Assembly: GCA_940671915.1 (NCBI GenBank)
Contig: CALNVZ010003435.1
Span: 5,056,756 to 5,120,755 of the forward strand
From: Paracentrotus lividus
Taxonomy: Eukaryota > Echinodermata > Echinoidea > Camarodonta > Echinidae
Direction: 5' to 3'
DNA: 64,000 nt
Part shown: piece by piece, positions 11,834 to 22,032 of the stretch
Numbering within the stretch: the stretch's first letter is position 1
Layout: every line of letters begins with the position of its first letter
The notes under the pieces: generated by a model
What the model saw: the letters and a program-made list of their open reading frames with translations, nothing else
Told to the model about the DNA's origin: nothing
Databases searched by the model: none
Translations under genes and position numbers: made by a program

Positions 11834-12250
11834 CGGTAAATTGCCAATTGGTCTTAACCCACTTTGACTAATGCCCCTTTGGTCTCATCGCACTTGGTCT
11901 AATTTCGTTTACAACAATTTCGTCTAATCACCTTTCGCTCTAATTGCCACTACGTCTATTTACCATTTTGTCTAATTCCCATTTCATCTAATGTCCACTT
12001 ACACCACTTTGTCACTTCCAGTAACAAACTGGTAATATACCAAATGTTAATTTGGCCATTAGACTTAAATGCAATTAGACGATTTGGCTATTAGAAGAAT
12101 TGGCAACTGAAGACCAAGTGGTCATTAGACCAAGGAAAACTTAGACCAAATTGTTGTCAGTAGACCAAACGGGTGTAGCCCATATGGTATTAGACAAACA
12201 GAGAATTGCTCCAACTGCTATCAGACAAAGTGGAAATGAAAGTGAATTAT
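11834..12250. mobile_element. Palindromic 'GTCTA' repeat element, copy A
   Basis: It starts CGGTAAATTGCCAATTGGTC. The left half carries many spaced copies of TTGGTCTAAT-like words (for example at 11876, 11895 and 11958). After a centre near ACTTCCAGTAACAAACTGG the words appear inverted (ATTAGACCAA...). The whole is a loose palindrome of roughly 13-nt degenerate units. Related copies lie at 12962-14592 (interrupted) and 48590-49032 (opposite orientation). Confidence 0.7.
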
Positions 12251-12961
12251 AAATTATGTCCGTTTTAGCAATTTATCTTTCCCCTTCTACTTTCTCATCC
12301 CTTTTCCGCCCAATTCTCAGATGCAAGTTCAAACTTAATTTACAGATAACATAATAAAAACAATAATATGGGGACACATGAAGTTGATGAATTAGCTTAC
12401 TACAAAGTTGTCATCGGGAGAATGACACATCCCTTCCTCACGATGAATCGTAAAATATCATAATATTTAGTAACAAAAAAAAATCAATCAATTTTGCTGC
12501 TGGAATATGATGTCCGAGGCTTTTTATTACACTTTGGACAACGTTGACACGATATGAACTTTATTCTGATTGATGATGTCGAATTTATTGATGTTGTAAA
12601 TCAGATTTAAGCTGCATCGTTTCGTCATTTCCAACCCACTTTTATTTATCGCAGTCTTAAAATAGAACAAAGTTCTGTTTCCTGATTTTTCACGACTTCC
12701 CATTCGTGGTCAATAAAATACCCGTTATGCCGTGGACGCCAAATGAATTGAAAAAAAACAAGTATAGTAACAAAGGGATCGGGAAATATGAAGAACAAAA
12801 TAATTAAAAATGCTTGAAAACTGTGTCAATTTGACAGAAAGATTTATTATAGATTTTGAGGGGAAAAAATATTACAAAATGCGCCATATCCATAGACGAA
12901 TGTGCGATACCCGATTCAGTCAGAATATAATAATCGGTATTTTGACATTTTCAAGACAGAA
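12251..12961. other. Intron sequence between two GTCTA elements
   Basis: AT-rich; no exon or known repeat recognised. Confidence 0.5.
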
Positions 12962-13323
12962 TTGCAAATTGGTCTTAACCCACTTCGACTAATGCCTGTT
13001 TGGTCTCATCAATTTCATGCATCGCCTAATTCAATTTCGTCTACAACCAGTTTGTCTGATTACCTTTTGGTCTAATTGCCACTTAGCCTATTTACTTGTC
13101 TAATTCCCATTTATTCTTATGTCCACTTGGTCTAACACCGTTTTCTTGGTTAATAACCTTTTTTTTTTACATAAAATTTATATTAAAAAAGCTGCATCAC
13201 TTCACCGTGATCCCTCGCATTTACTTCAAGTTGATTTCTATCATTCGGGTTTATGCCAGGTTTCAATAGCTTCTGACCACCCGAGCATTGAAGAGTTTAC
13301 GGGTATTAGGGACCACCCCATCC

Positions 13324-13401
13324 GGGGCTTACTATAGCTCAGATGGTAGAGCCCCTGACTAGTAACCAGGAGGTCTCTGGTTCGAGTTCCGATGGTACCC
13401 C
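13324..13401 (+). tRNA. Degenerate tRNA-Thr(AGT)-like sequence, probably a repeat-borne pseudo-tRNA
   Basis: It has an A-box-like TAGCTCAGATGG, an anticodon stem-loop CCTGA-CTAGTAA-CCAGG (anticodon AGT), and a B-box-like GGTTCGAGTTCC. The GGGG...CCCC acceptor ends pair only partly, and the T stem and anticodon stem contain mismatches. It lies within DNA inserted into the GTCTA element. A functional tRNA is unlikely. Confidence 0.5.
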
Positions 13402-13428
13402 ATTTTCTTTGCTCATTTTTTCATACTA

Positions 13429-14270
13429 CCGAGTGAGTCAAAAAAAACTTTACACCTAGAAAAATGTCAATACAAAGAAAACCAATTTATAAACCCTAAA
13501 TTATTTTACATATTCTGAAAGAGTAACTCCTCCCGCATCTTCTGGTACCATTTTTGTGTGGTATGTATTTACGCTTGGATAAACACGACGCATCGTTTGC
13601 GAACATGCAAATTTGGAATTGTGCCAGGGCTTGGCTGAAATTGAAACAACAAAAGCTGACAAAAAAGCAACTCATTCATGAATAAAATAGCATAACTTTT
13701 TAACGAATATGTATTCCGCTTAATAACTTGGCAGGAATGTTGTTACACATATCGACTACATTTTGTATGAAAATTAGATTGACTCGTCAAGTAATGCACG
13801 AATGAGTACACATCAAAGAGTAATTGCCACTGGTAGACCTAAAAAGGCCTCTTAATACTTTTGAAAAGTGATTATTACGTCTTTGACGTGTGCTCACTCA
13901 TGCCTGACTCTACAGATTTATCTCATTTTCATACAGAATGTAGTCAATATGTGTAACAACACCCCTGCCAAGTTATTAAGCGGAAGACATTTTTGTTAAA
14001 AAGTTATGCTATTTTATTCATGATTTAGTTGCTTTTTTGTCAGCTTTTGTTGTTTCAATTTCATCCCCGCCCTGGCACAATTCGAAATTTGCATGTTCGC
14101 AAACAATACGTTGTGTTCATCCAAGCGTAAAGATATGCCACACAAAAAGGGTACCAGAAGATGCGGGAGGAGTTACTCTTTCAGAATATGTAAAATAATT
14201 TATGTTTTATAAATTGGTTTTCTTTTTATTGACATTTGTCTAGGTGTAAAGTTTTTTTTTACTCACTCGG
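13429..14270. mobile_element. Foldback MITE with TIR CCGAGTGAGTCAAAAAAA
   Basis: The element is 842 bp long and starts CCGAGTGAGTC; its end mirrors this (ACTCACTCGG). TA lies on both sides (13427-13428 and 14271-14272). The two arms, roughly 13429-13850 and 13860-14270, are near-perfect reverse complements, so the whole element folds into one hairpin. No coding capacity. The TA duplication points to a Tc1/mariner-type source. Confidence 0.85.
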
Positions 14271-14600
14271 TAGTTAATAACCTGTAACGAACTGGTACTA
14301 TGTCTAGTAATAGACCAAATATTCATTTGTGAAATATACGAAAAAGCAATTGGACAATTTGCTTTTTAGACAAATTTTCAATGAATACTAAAGTATTAGA
14401 CCAAGAAGAAATTAGACAAAATTGGTAGTATACCAAATGGGTTTAGCTCATGTGGTATCAGGAAATCAGAGGAATGAACCAACTGCAGGTTGACCACGTG
14501 GATATAAAATCTGTAGCCCATGTGGTATTATACAATCAGATGATTAGACCAAATGCAGCTTATAGACCAAGTGTATATAAATTGGATTAGATGTTCATAC

Positions 14601-14657
14601 CTTTAGTTCATCAGAATCAATATATCCATTGCTGTCAGTATCAAATCGTCGCCAGAT
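14601..14657 (-). CDS. Calbindin/calretinin-like protein, exon carrying EF-hand 3
   Basis: This 57-nt, phase 0-0 exon encodes IWRRFDTDSNGYIDSDELK. The loop DTDSNGYIDSDE has Asp 1, Asp 3, Asn 5, Gly 6, Ile 8 and Glu 12, a canonical calcium-binding EF-hand. The W-R-x-[FY]-D-T-D and E-L-K context is characteristic of EF3 in calbindin and calretinin. The acceptor ends in TCGTGTCAG and the donor is AAG|GTATGA. The exon sits just past one half of a split palindromic 'GTCTA' repeat that reaches to about 14590, so a mobile element ends very near its donor. Together with the EF2 and linker exons it gives continuous, in-frame family sequence. Confidence 0.9.
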
Positions 14658-15402
14658 CTGACACGAAAAGGAAATAGAAATGTAAATATTTTAACTGATT
14701 TTAAAATTTTAATTAAACCATCTTCCCATCTGTAAACAAATATTGAATAAATCTACTGCAGAGTATGTTACATTGTTTATAAAGTCTGTAATTACAAATG
14801 TGCAACTCTTAAATACATCCTCATTTCATTAGGTTGAAAATAGAAAAGATGTTGAAAATTAAACGGTGTCAATTGAATTTCAAAAATTAATTTTGCATTT
14901 CTCCATCATTTTGATTACCAAAATAAACAATCATCACGATCATAATAGGGGTATCGAAAATATGCCAATGATCATAACTTAGTCGATATCACCTTGATTA
15001 AGTAGGGGAGACCGGGGACAATTTCTGCCCTACTTTGGCAAAAGGAAGGAAGTGACAAAAGTGACATTTCCTGTAAAAGAGCAAAATGTGGCCGTCATTT
15101 ACACTGATGTCGATGTAATCTCCTCATGTCTTACCTTAAATCTTTCAAAGATGGATAAACTTTGAGACATGAAATTTGGACTGCAAAGAGATTGCACCAC
15201 ATATTATAGGAAAACATTAAAAACTCAAATTTGGTTAGCATGTCACTTGCTTCCTTTTGCCAAAGTAGGGGGCAATTGTAACAGAGACTCCCATCCCTAG
15301 CAGAAACACGCTACAATCTTAACCTGTGTACAGAGCATGTGCATTTCATCGCTCCACATGATGTTTGAGTGTAAACAGATTTAAAGGTTCCTCGAACTTT
15401 TT

Positions 15403-15408
<6 letters not shown>

Positions 15409-15447
<39 letters not shown>
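15409..15447. repeat. Poly-A tract
   Basis: A run of nearly 40 A residues inside the TIR element. Confidence 0.9.
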
Positions 15448-15451
<4 letters not shown>

Positions 15452-15489
15452 TATCTCACACTACCCAATGTTTTTCTTCTGGACAAATA

Positions 15490-16491
15490 CACTGTTCGTC
15501 ATAAAGGTGGAATATTTTTTTTTCTGGCTCAAGCGACATTATGTTGCTCCGTTATTAATTTCTTAAATGTGTTTGTCACCGCTTTCACTTTCTGGGATCC
15601 TGGGTATATCTTAGACGTTCCCTCAACCCTTCCCGGGGATTTTTCTTCAAAAAAAGTTTGTCACCCCCAGAAGATGGCCATTTTCGTCATTTTTCTTATT
15701 TTGGGGGCCCTTGTTTGTTCACGCGACCCAACAAGGCCCCCTCAGTCCTACCCCAAGGAAACACGCTTGAGGTGGAGATCTGTTATTGTTCTTTAAATTA
15801 AATCTAGATGTATGGTTGCAGGCTCGACTCTTTTGTCTAGGGGAGGGGTCAAAATTTATTTTGATTGGGGTTCAACGTTCATTTTATTCATTTTTAAACC
15901 ATGCAAATTTCTGTTTTCCCTAAATTGTATTGTAAAATCTTAGCCAAACATACATCAAAATAAAATATTATCAATAATGACTATTTACAGCCTTGTCATC
16001 AAGGCTAAACAAAAATTAAGGGGAAAATGGTGATATTTAAGGGTTAAAGGTTGTTTTTCATTTCTTTTGTTTTCAGCATGAAGATGGAATAAAATATTCC
16101 GAACTTTCACCAATCTCGTTTTTTACTTCAACCCCTCCCCTAGACAAGAGACCTAAGCCTGTCCCCAGAAATATAGATTTAACTTAAAGAACAATTATAT
16201 AAAACAATACACCTCAGTCGCGTTTCCTGGGGGTAGGACTGAGGGGGGCTTGATCGGCCGGGAAAACAAAAAGGGGCCCCAAAATGAGAAAAAATGACAA
16301 AAATGGGCATCACGGGGGTTGACAAAACTTTATTGGAAAAAGGTCCACGTGAAGGGTTGGGAGAACGTCCAAAATATAGCCAGGGTCCCGAAAAGAAAAA
16401 GCAGGGACAAACATATTCAAGAAATTAAAGTCAGAGCAAAAACATGTCGCTATAGCGGCAAAACAATATTCCACCTTTATGACGGACAGTG
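15490..16491. mobile_element. TIR element, 'CACTGTTCGTCATAAAGG' family, copy 2 (nested)
   Basis: The element is 1,002 bp long and starts CACTGTTCGTCATAAAGGTG; its end mirrors this (CCTTTATGACGGACAGTG). TA sits at 15488-15489 and 16492-16493. The arms are extensively inverted copies of each other. Non-coding. This is the reference copy for the element at 8718-9842. Confidence 0.85.
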
Positions 16492-17265
16492 TATGTGATT
16501 GAGCTATGGCTGTCATTTTTATTTATTTAGAAATTATATTATTAGACCTGTATTTTGCTAAAGTTTCAACGATGAATATCTGAGCTAAGATAGAAAAAAT
16601 CTCTCCAAACATGGTCCCCCACCCCAGGGGCAATAGTAGCAATACCGTTAACTAAATACCTTTGCCCCGTACCTAGCCCCGGGACAAATCAGCGCTCAGT
16701 CATCGCCCGTACAGAGCAAGTAAACTGCTACAATAACCCCATGCCATACATATAACAAGTGGAAAATATAATGTAACCTGAGTCAAGCATTGTTATTTTT
16801 TATTATAATTAGCTTATGTGGTTAATGTTGTTTAAACCTCGGATCTGTCAAGTGCATAGCTTTGATAAAGAAAACTAAATGTTACAATTTCATGTGTTAC
16901 AAAAGCCCCAAAGGTCTGTTACAATTGCCCCTGTTTCAGGGGCAGGGCAATAGTAACACGCGACCTCTTGTTTTGAAATGATAATGGCTTCAAAATAAAT
17001 AGCTTTACTTAGCCCAAACCTATTCACTCATGTCGAGCTAAGATATGCATGTTTCGTTTTACTTAGTTTTAAGCAAGTATTTAGCAATAATAAAGTTGAT
17101 AAGTCAAATTTGGCAAAAAGTGTTACAATTGTCCCCGGTCTCCCCTATTTCCATTTGATGAAGTGACTTGTATATGCATTTATGTGTCTAATAGTGAAAA
17201 TTCTTTTTGAATAAAATAAACAGTCACAGAATAAAGAAAAAGATTCCATGTTGATGATGACTTAC

Positions 17266-17349
17266 TTCCATGAACTCGATACTGGAACTTGGTTGCTGTG
17301 AGCGGAACAAAACCAGGAAGGATTCTTCAGGGTGGAGGATTTCAGCCAA
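17266..17349 (-). CDS. Calbindin/calretinin-like protein, EF2-EF3 linker exon
   Basis: This 84-nt, phase 0-0 exon encodes 28 residues: it starts LAEILHPEESFLVLFR and ends SSSIEFME. It holds the family signature after EF2 (LA.IL..EE.FL..FR followed by EFM), which is the exit helix of EF2 and the entry helix of EF3. The acceptor is a strong pyrimidine tract ending in TTTCCAG, and the donor GAA|GTAAGT is near consensus. It joins in frame to IWRRFD in the next exon (14657-14601). The intron to the EF2 exon is 4,593 nt and contains the TIR element at 19271-19823. A longer minus-strand reading through this exon (17451-17224) is simply exon plus intron read-through. Confidence 0.9.
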
Positions 17350-17689
17350 CTGGAAAGAAAAGAACGAAAGATATAAATAATTATTAATAACATTTAAAAG
17401 ATATAGTTGGTATCTGCCCGTCCTTGGCCGTGTATTGTCGATGGCGTTCATGTTGGTTTAAAGCGAAGATATCAGACATCCAATTTCATTAGCTTCTGTG
17501 TTAATTCATTAACCTAAGTACTCATGTAGACACCATTCATTTATCATTTACACACAATATGAATGACTATCCTTGAAATGTTATCTGTTTAACGCATAAT
17601 TAATTGTTTTTTTTTCAAGGTTCTTTTTTTCAAGGTTGATTGCTGTATGTACATGTATAATTATGTTTCAATGTAATATTTTTATGTTT

Positions 17690-17775
17690 GTATTATCCTG
17701 TTTATACTATAATTATGTAAAGCGCTTTGAACATCCTTGAATAGTGTTTCTTAAATACTAATATTATTATCATTA
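17690..17775 (+). repeat. Possible LINE/SINE 3' tail remnant
   Basis: GTAAAGCGCTTTGAACATCC, then TTCTTAAATACTAAT and ATTATTATCATT, resemble CR1/L2-type LINE 3' ends. Intronic and truncated. Confidence 0.45.
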
Positions 17776-19268
17776 GAGGTGGATGACGTACAGCAACAGC
17801 TGCCAATAGAGGGCAGCAATGGCCGATGAAAAGTGGAGTCCCGAAGGGTAAGCATCAAGAAGAATATCCTACATGTATCACCAAAAAGACACAGTAAAGC
17901 TTTTTGACTTACACTCATCAGAATAAAATGCAATAATAAACTGCAAGCCCAATAAGCAAAAATTGTTTTATTCTGATCGCAAACAAGAAGATTCAATATT
18001 TTGGATCTAACACATAAGCATGCGCGTATTCTGGGGGGATGGGGGGGGGGGGGGGGGGGGGGGGCTTTACGGGCCCGGGCCCCCGGGTAGGCGCCAAAAA
18101 TGACCTAAAAGGGGCGCCAAATTGAGCACAAAAAAAAACACAACAACAACAACGAACAAATATACACATGATTTGAGCCGATTGAGCTCTTAAACCTACC
18201 ACTACAGCTGATAAATGACCTTATGGTTGGCTGAAGGCCGAAAATTGTTTTTAACACATGTATAAGCTTACCACTTTTCTACGATACAGCAAACATCAAC
18301 ACAACATTATGTTTCGGTGTTGATAGTCAATTTGAAATATTCACGCAGTTGTATTACATACCCCAGGCCATTGATTAATTATTTCTAATGTGGTGTATAC
18401 CAAAACAAAAGTACCATAGCAAAAGGACAACGTTCTTTTTGTTTAATGAATTCTAAAAGGTGTGGTTAAAATTATGCACGCTTGTGGGTAGGTGAATTCG
18501 TGCATGCAATTTGTAGTATGGTCCCCGGGAGCTGTGATGTATTTAAAACTCGTTGAATAAAATAGCACCGTTATTTTTTTTAAAGCGATTTCACGCTTAT
18601 GAGTTCTTCAGTTTATCATAATTTTTTTAAAGCAAACTAGATAATATTACTTATTATATAATAAGCTAAATAATTCCCCCCATAAATCTTCTATTCCACT
18701 TAAGAGAGTTATATTTCGTTCAAGCTATTTCGCATACCTGGCTGCACAACTCAATTATCATAAATTTGAAGCTCTGTTAATTTTTGGCAGCCATGATAGC
18801 TATATAGTCCTAATTAAATACTATTCATATAATTCAATAAAAGTCAAAATATGCAGCGGTGGATCTGGAATTAGAAAAGAAGTGGGCAGCATGTAAATTT
18901 AAAAATGGGAGCGAAAATGGTCTAATATTATCAAAGGGCCCTTTTTCAATTATTGTCCCCCCCCCCCAAAAAAAGGATGCGTTTGCATTTTGCCTCCCCT
19001 TGGATATGTCACTGCGGTGGGAGAAAATACAAGAACTATATACAAACTGTTGTCACCATTGTCACCTGTACACCCCGAAAACATCATACGTTATCATTAT
19101 CCAAATGGGCATCGAGAATATCATTTAACCATTATGCCCCTGCAACTGTCTGCCGGGTTGATTTGGATTATTAAAAGTGTATACGGTGTGTAGGGTGCAT
19201 GTCGAGTAAATAGTCAAACACTGCCAGCTTCAGGCATTATAACAAGCATCATTTCTCGATCTCCCATG
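17776..19268. other. Intron with G-run, no exon seen
   Basis: A G run of about 25 bases lies near 18039-18064, followed by GC-rich palindromic sequence (GGGCCCGGGCCCCCGGG), which could form a quadruplex. A C run occurs near 18958-18967. No coding feature is recognised. Confidence 0.5.
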
Positions 19269-19270
19269 TA

Positions 19271-19823
19271 CAGTGTATCCCAGAAAAAGAGGAATGCAAA
19301 TGTGTTTTTTTTTTCCTCAATAAAAGCAAGCACTTAATGACATATTACGTGTAATGACCTCTTACTTTCATTTGGCATCTTATTTATTTCGAAAGAGACA
19401 CTCATAGATGAACAAGAAGTTTTTTAATTTAATTTGTTAAAATCATGTTGCGCAGATAAGAGCAATAAGAACAGAATTAGATGTCCGCAGCAAATAAATT
19501 ACTCATTGCTTGAGAGGTTTGTTGAATGAAAGCTATAAAAAAAAATGCTATAATGAACCATATACGTATTTGTTCGGCAAGCCAATTGCATTTTGCAAAC
19601 ATTGGTCGAATCTTCTGCGCAATCTGATTTTTACAATTATAATTCTAAACACTTCTTCCTCATGAATGCGAGGCTCTTTCGAATCGTATTAGGTGTTATT
19701 AGAAAGAAGAAAGATTGAACTTTAAAATAGTAAATATAATCTTTCATTATTAATTTTTGCTTGCATTCACATAGAAAAGTGACTTTCTTTTCATTCGGGC
19801 CCCCCTTTTTCTGGGACATACTG
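19271..19823. mobile_element. Mariner-like MITE, TIR CAGTGTATCCCAGAAAAAG
   Basis: The left end is CAGTGTATCCCAGAAAAAG and the right end is CTTTTTCTGGGACATACTG, with TA on each side (19269-19270 and 19824-19825). Ends of the TACAGTGTGTCCCAGAAA form are typical of Tc1/mariner elements. It is about 550 bp long and has no transposase. Confidence 0.7.
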
Positions 19824-20509
19824 TACATCTCCCTACGCATCATCGATTGGCCTGCTCTCTGTCAATACCTCTTTTCTGGCAGTAAATAGCTGCTAGTTTC
19901 AGACCCCCTCTGGGACATGATTGCGTGTTGTACAAACATGACAGAGTACACTTTAATAACTGAAGTACTCAATTATATTCCGCACAACATCATGTACATG
20001 CAAATATCAGAAGGCGACTGCTCGAAGTCGTGTTGTAGTGGAAGAGACGATTAAATTATTGATGCGTATTTTGAGATCTGGCCAGGACAGGCCGCCATCA
20101 TGATAACATATCAGGAGAGGATACATACCAGAACGCCGCTGTCCTTATAAGGCGTCAAATTCAAAAATTATAAATTTGGAAATTATTGTAACAACATTCT
20201 ACAAATTACATTTTGTTAATCATTGCTAATTACAAAGTGTATAGTAAACATGCTGACTAAACTATATCCACAATTCTTTATATTGATAAAATGACATGAT
20301 TTATCAATTGAAATTGGTTTTCGATCATTTTTTTTTTTACAAATGGAAATTCAATTTGCACACAGAAAATGAATTTTCAGACTGCATCCGTAATATTAAT
20401 CAAAATGTCTTTAGACAAGAAGGATTAAAATGAATGTTATTTTTACATCCTTCCCTTGAATTTAGACTATCTATTTCAAACTTCAGATTGAAAGGATGAG
20501 AGGGAGTGT

Positions 20510-20683
20510 AGGGGAGGGAGGGAGGAAGGTTAGATAGAGACAGAGGGAGAGAGAGAGTCAAAGTGAGAGAATCATGTTATTAGACAAGTGGGATGATCAT
20601 GAATGCTATTTTCACTTCCTTCCTTTGAATCAAGATTAGTTATTTGAAACTTGGATTAAAAGAGAAAGAGAGGAGGACAGGAA

Positions 20684-20730
<47 letters not shown>

Positions 20731-20745
20731 AGAGAAAAGAAGAAT
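20510..20745. repeat. Purine-rich GA repeat region
   Basis: (GA)n at about 20690-20722 with imperfect purine runs around it. Two roughly 190-bp segments begin similarly (an ACTTCCTTCC... or ATCCTTCCC... TTGAATT pattern near 20447 and 20613), suggesting local duplication. Confidence 0.6.
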
Positions 20746-21721
20746 CATAAAATCATAACAGTCACGAAGAGAGTCAAATGACAGAGAGACTGATGTGGGG
20801 GGGGGGCGAAATAATGTAACTCGCTTGACCGACTTAAAATGGAGGTGTTACTTTGTATCCCTTGGTTACATGCCTGGATGTAAATATGAATGTCATTTTA
20901 ATACCTTTCATCAATAATTCACAATTTTTCCGTAAAAATAGTCTTAAATTATCAAGATGGTTCTCTCGAGACTTTGTATCCGGGTCTCGTCCCTATCTGT
21001 ACCCCATGTAACTTGCATTTCTTCACACCCTTGTTCGTGTCAATAGCCAACGTTGTGTGGTTTGACTCAATAATTTGTGCTTCAGAGTATTTAAATTGCA
21101 ATTATACCAGGGTAGTGTTTCATAAAGCTATGTTAACAAACGACTGGAACATCTTCTCAGGTGCTATACTAATCACATTCTGATTAATGATTACCATTGG
21201 TTCATCAGCTAATAGAGAAAATGATTCTACAAACAATATGCATGATATGTCATTTTTTCATGTAACAACTTTTACAACAATTTCTGGCATATTGTGATAA
21301 TCATGATACCGGGATAATGTATCTGACTTATGAGCTGAAACGTTGAAAAGACTTCATATAATAATGGGTTAATACATAATAGAAAGGGAAGACAGCAGTA
21401 TACAGACATCGACAGAGATGGACAAAAGAAAAAACAGACTTTTAGACATGGTTATAGGGAAGTGCAGGTATGTAAAAATAAAAATAAAAAATAAAAAATA
21501 TATATATATATATATTTTTTTTTTTTCATTTTGGGGGTAAAGATTCAGAACTTTTTTTTTTTCTTTTTACAGAAAACACGAAAACTATAGTTGAGATGAA
21601 TCATTTCATAATTAATTCATAGTAATTCATGTGTCGGTAACGCATAAGACAAAGTTACAAAAATAGCTTGGACTTGCCCATTAGCAATCAACACGAAATT
21701 TCAATTCTGAACTGGATTTAA

Positions 21722-21912
21722 AGAGATACGATAGTGAAGTCTGCAAAGTATAATACGATATGTTCTCCTAGCGTACGTGCGTACGTATGTGACGTATAGG
21801 CTAGAAAGCTTCCGTCACTCAGCTGCCTGGGCACTGTAATAAACGGAGTCGTATGATGTGAACGTAAATTGAATAGTGCTCTCTGAGTCACAAACTGCAC
21901 GATCGTATCCCT
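21722..21912. mobile_element. Short MITE flanked by TTAA
   Basis: The left end is AGAGATACGATAGTG and the inverted right end reads AGGGATACGATCGTG, with TTAA on both sides (21718-21721 and 21913-21916). It is about 190 bp long. Related sequence, including CGTTTATTACAGTG and TACGTACGCACG words, occurs at 48000-48360; a matching end is at about 59179. TTAA suggests a piggyBac-type source. It lies about 30 bp inside the intron from the EF2 exon donor. Confidence 0.7.
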
Positions 21913-21942
21913 TTAAAAAGAGAAATAAGGAAAATAGTTTAC

Positions 21943-22032
21943 CTCTCTCATCTCGATCTTGCCATCCCTGTTCTGGTCGTACCGTGCCATGATGCTCTTA
22001 ACACAGTCTTGGAATTTACTCTCATCAAATTG
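21943..22032 (-). CDS. Calbindin/calretinin-like protein, exon carrying EF-hand 2
   Basis: This internal 90-nt exon encodes 30 residues of a hexa-EF-hand cytosolic calcium buffer/sensor of the calbindin D28k/calretinin family. It begins QFDESKFQDCVKSIM and continues into the loop DQNRDGKIEMRE. That loop has Asp at position 1, Asn at 3, Asp at 5, Gly at 6, Ile at 8 and Glu at 12, so it should bind calcium. The acceptor is a T/C-rich tract ending in CAACAG and the donor is GAG|GTAAAC. Both borders are phase 0. The next exon (17349-17266) continues directly with LAEILHPEE, as family members do after EF2. A short TTAA-flanked repeat begins about 30 bp into the intron past the donor. The EF1 exon upstream was not found. 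Family assignment is confident; the choice between calbindin and calretinin is not made. Confidence 0.88.

Larger units (their letters stand above)
12962..14592. mobile_element. Palindromic 'GTCTA' element, copy B, split by insertion
   Basis: The left half (12962-13158) has forward GTCTAAT words and the right half (14283-14592) has inverted ATTAGAC words. Between them, GTTAATAACC occurs at 13149-13158 and again at 14273-14282, a 10-bp direct repeat flanking inserted DNA. Compared with copies A and C, the interruption falls in the central region of the palindrome. Confidence 0.7.
15005..17145. mobile_element. TIR element, 'GGGGAGACCGGGGACAATT' type, with nested insertion
   Basis: The left end is GGGGAGACCGGGGACAATT and the right end is the mirrored AATTGTCCCCGGTCTCCCC, flanked by TA at 15003-15004 and 17146-17147. 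The words GGGGCAATAGTAAC and GTTACAATTGCCCC recur inside (about 15270, 16628, 16917 and 16940). The element carries another complete TIR element at 15490-16491, so without it about 1.14 kb remains. No transposase is seen. It lies in the 2,608-nt intron between the EF3 exon and the EF2-EF3 linker exon. Confidence 0.8.
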
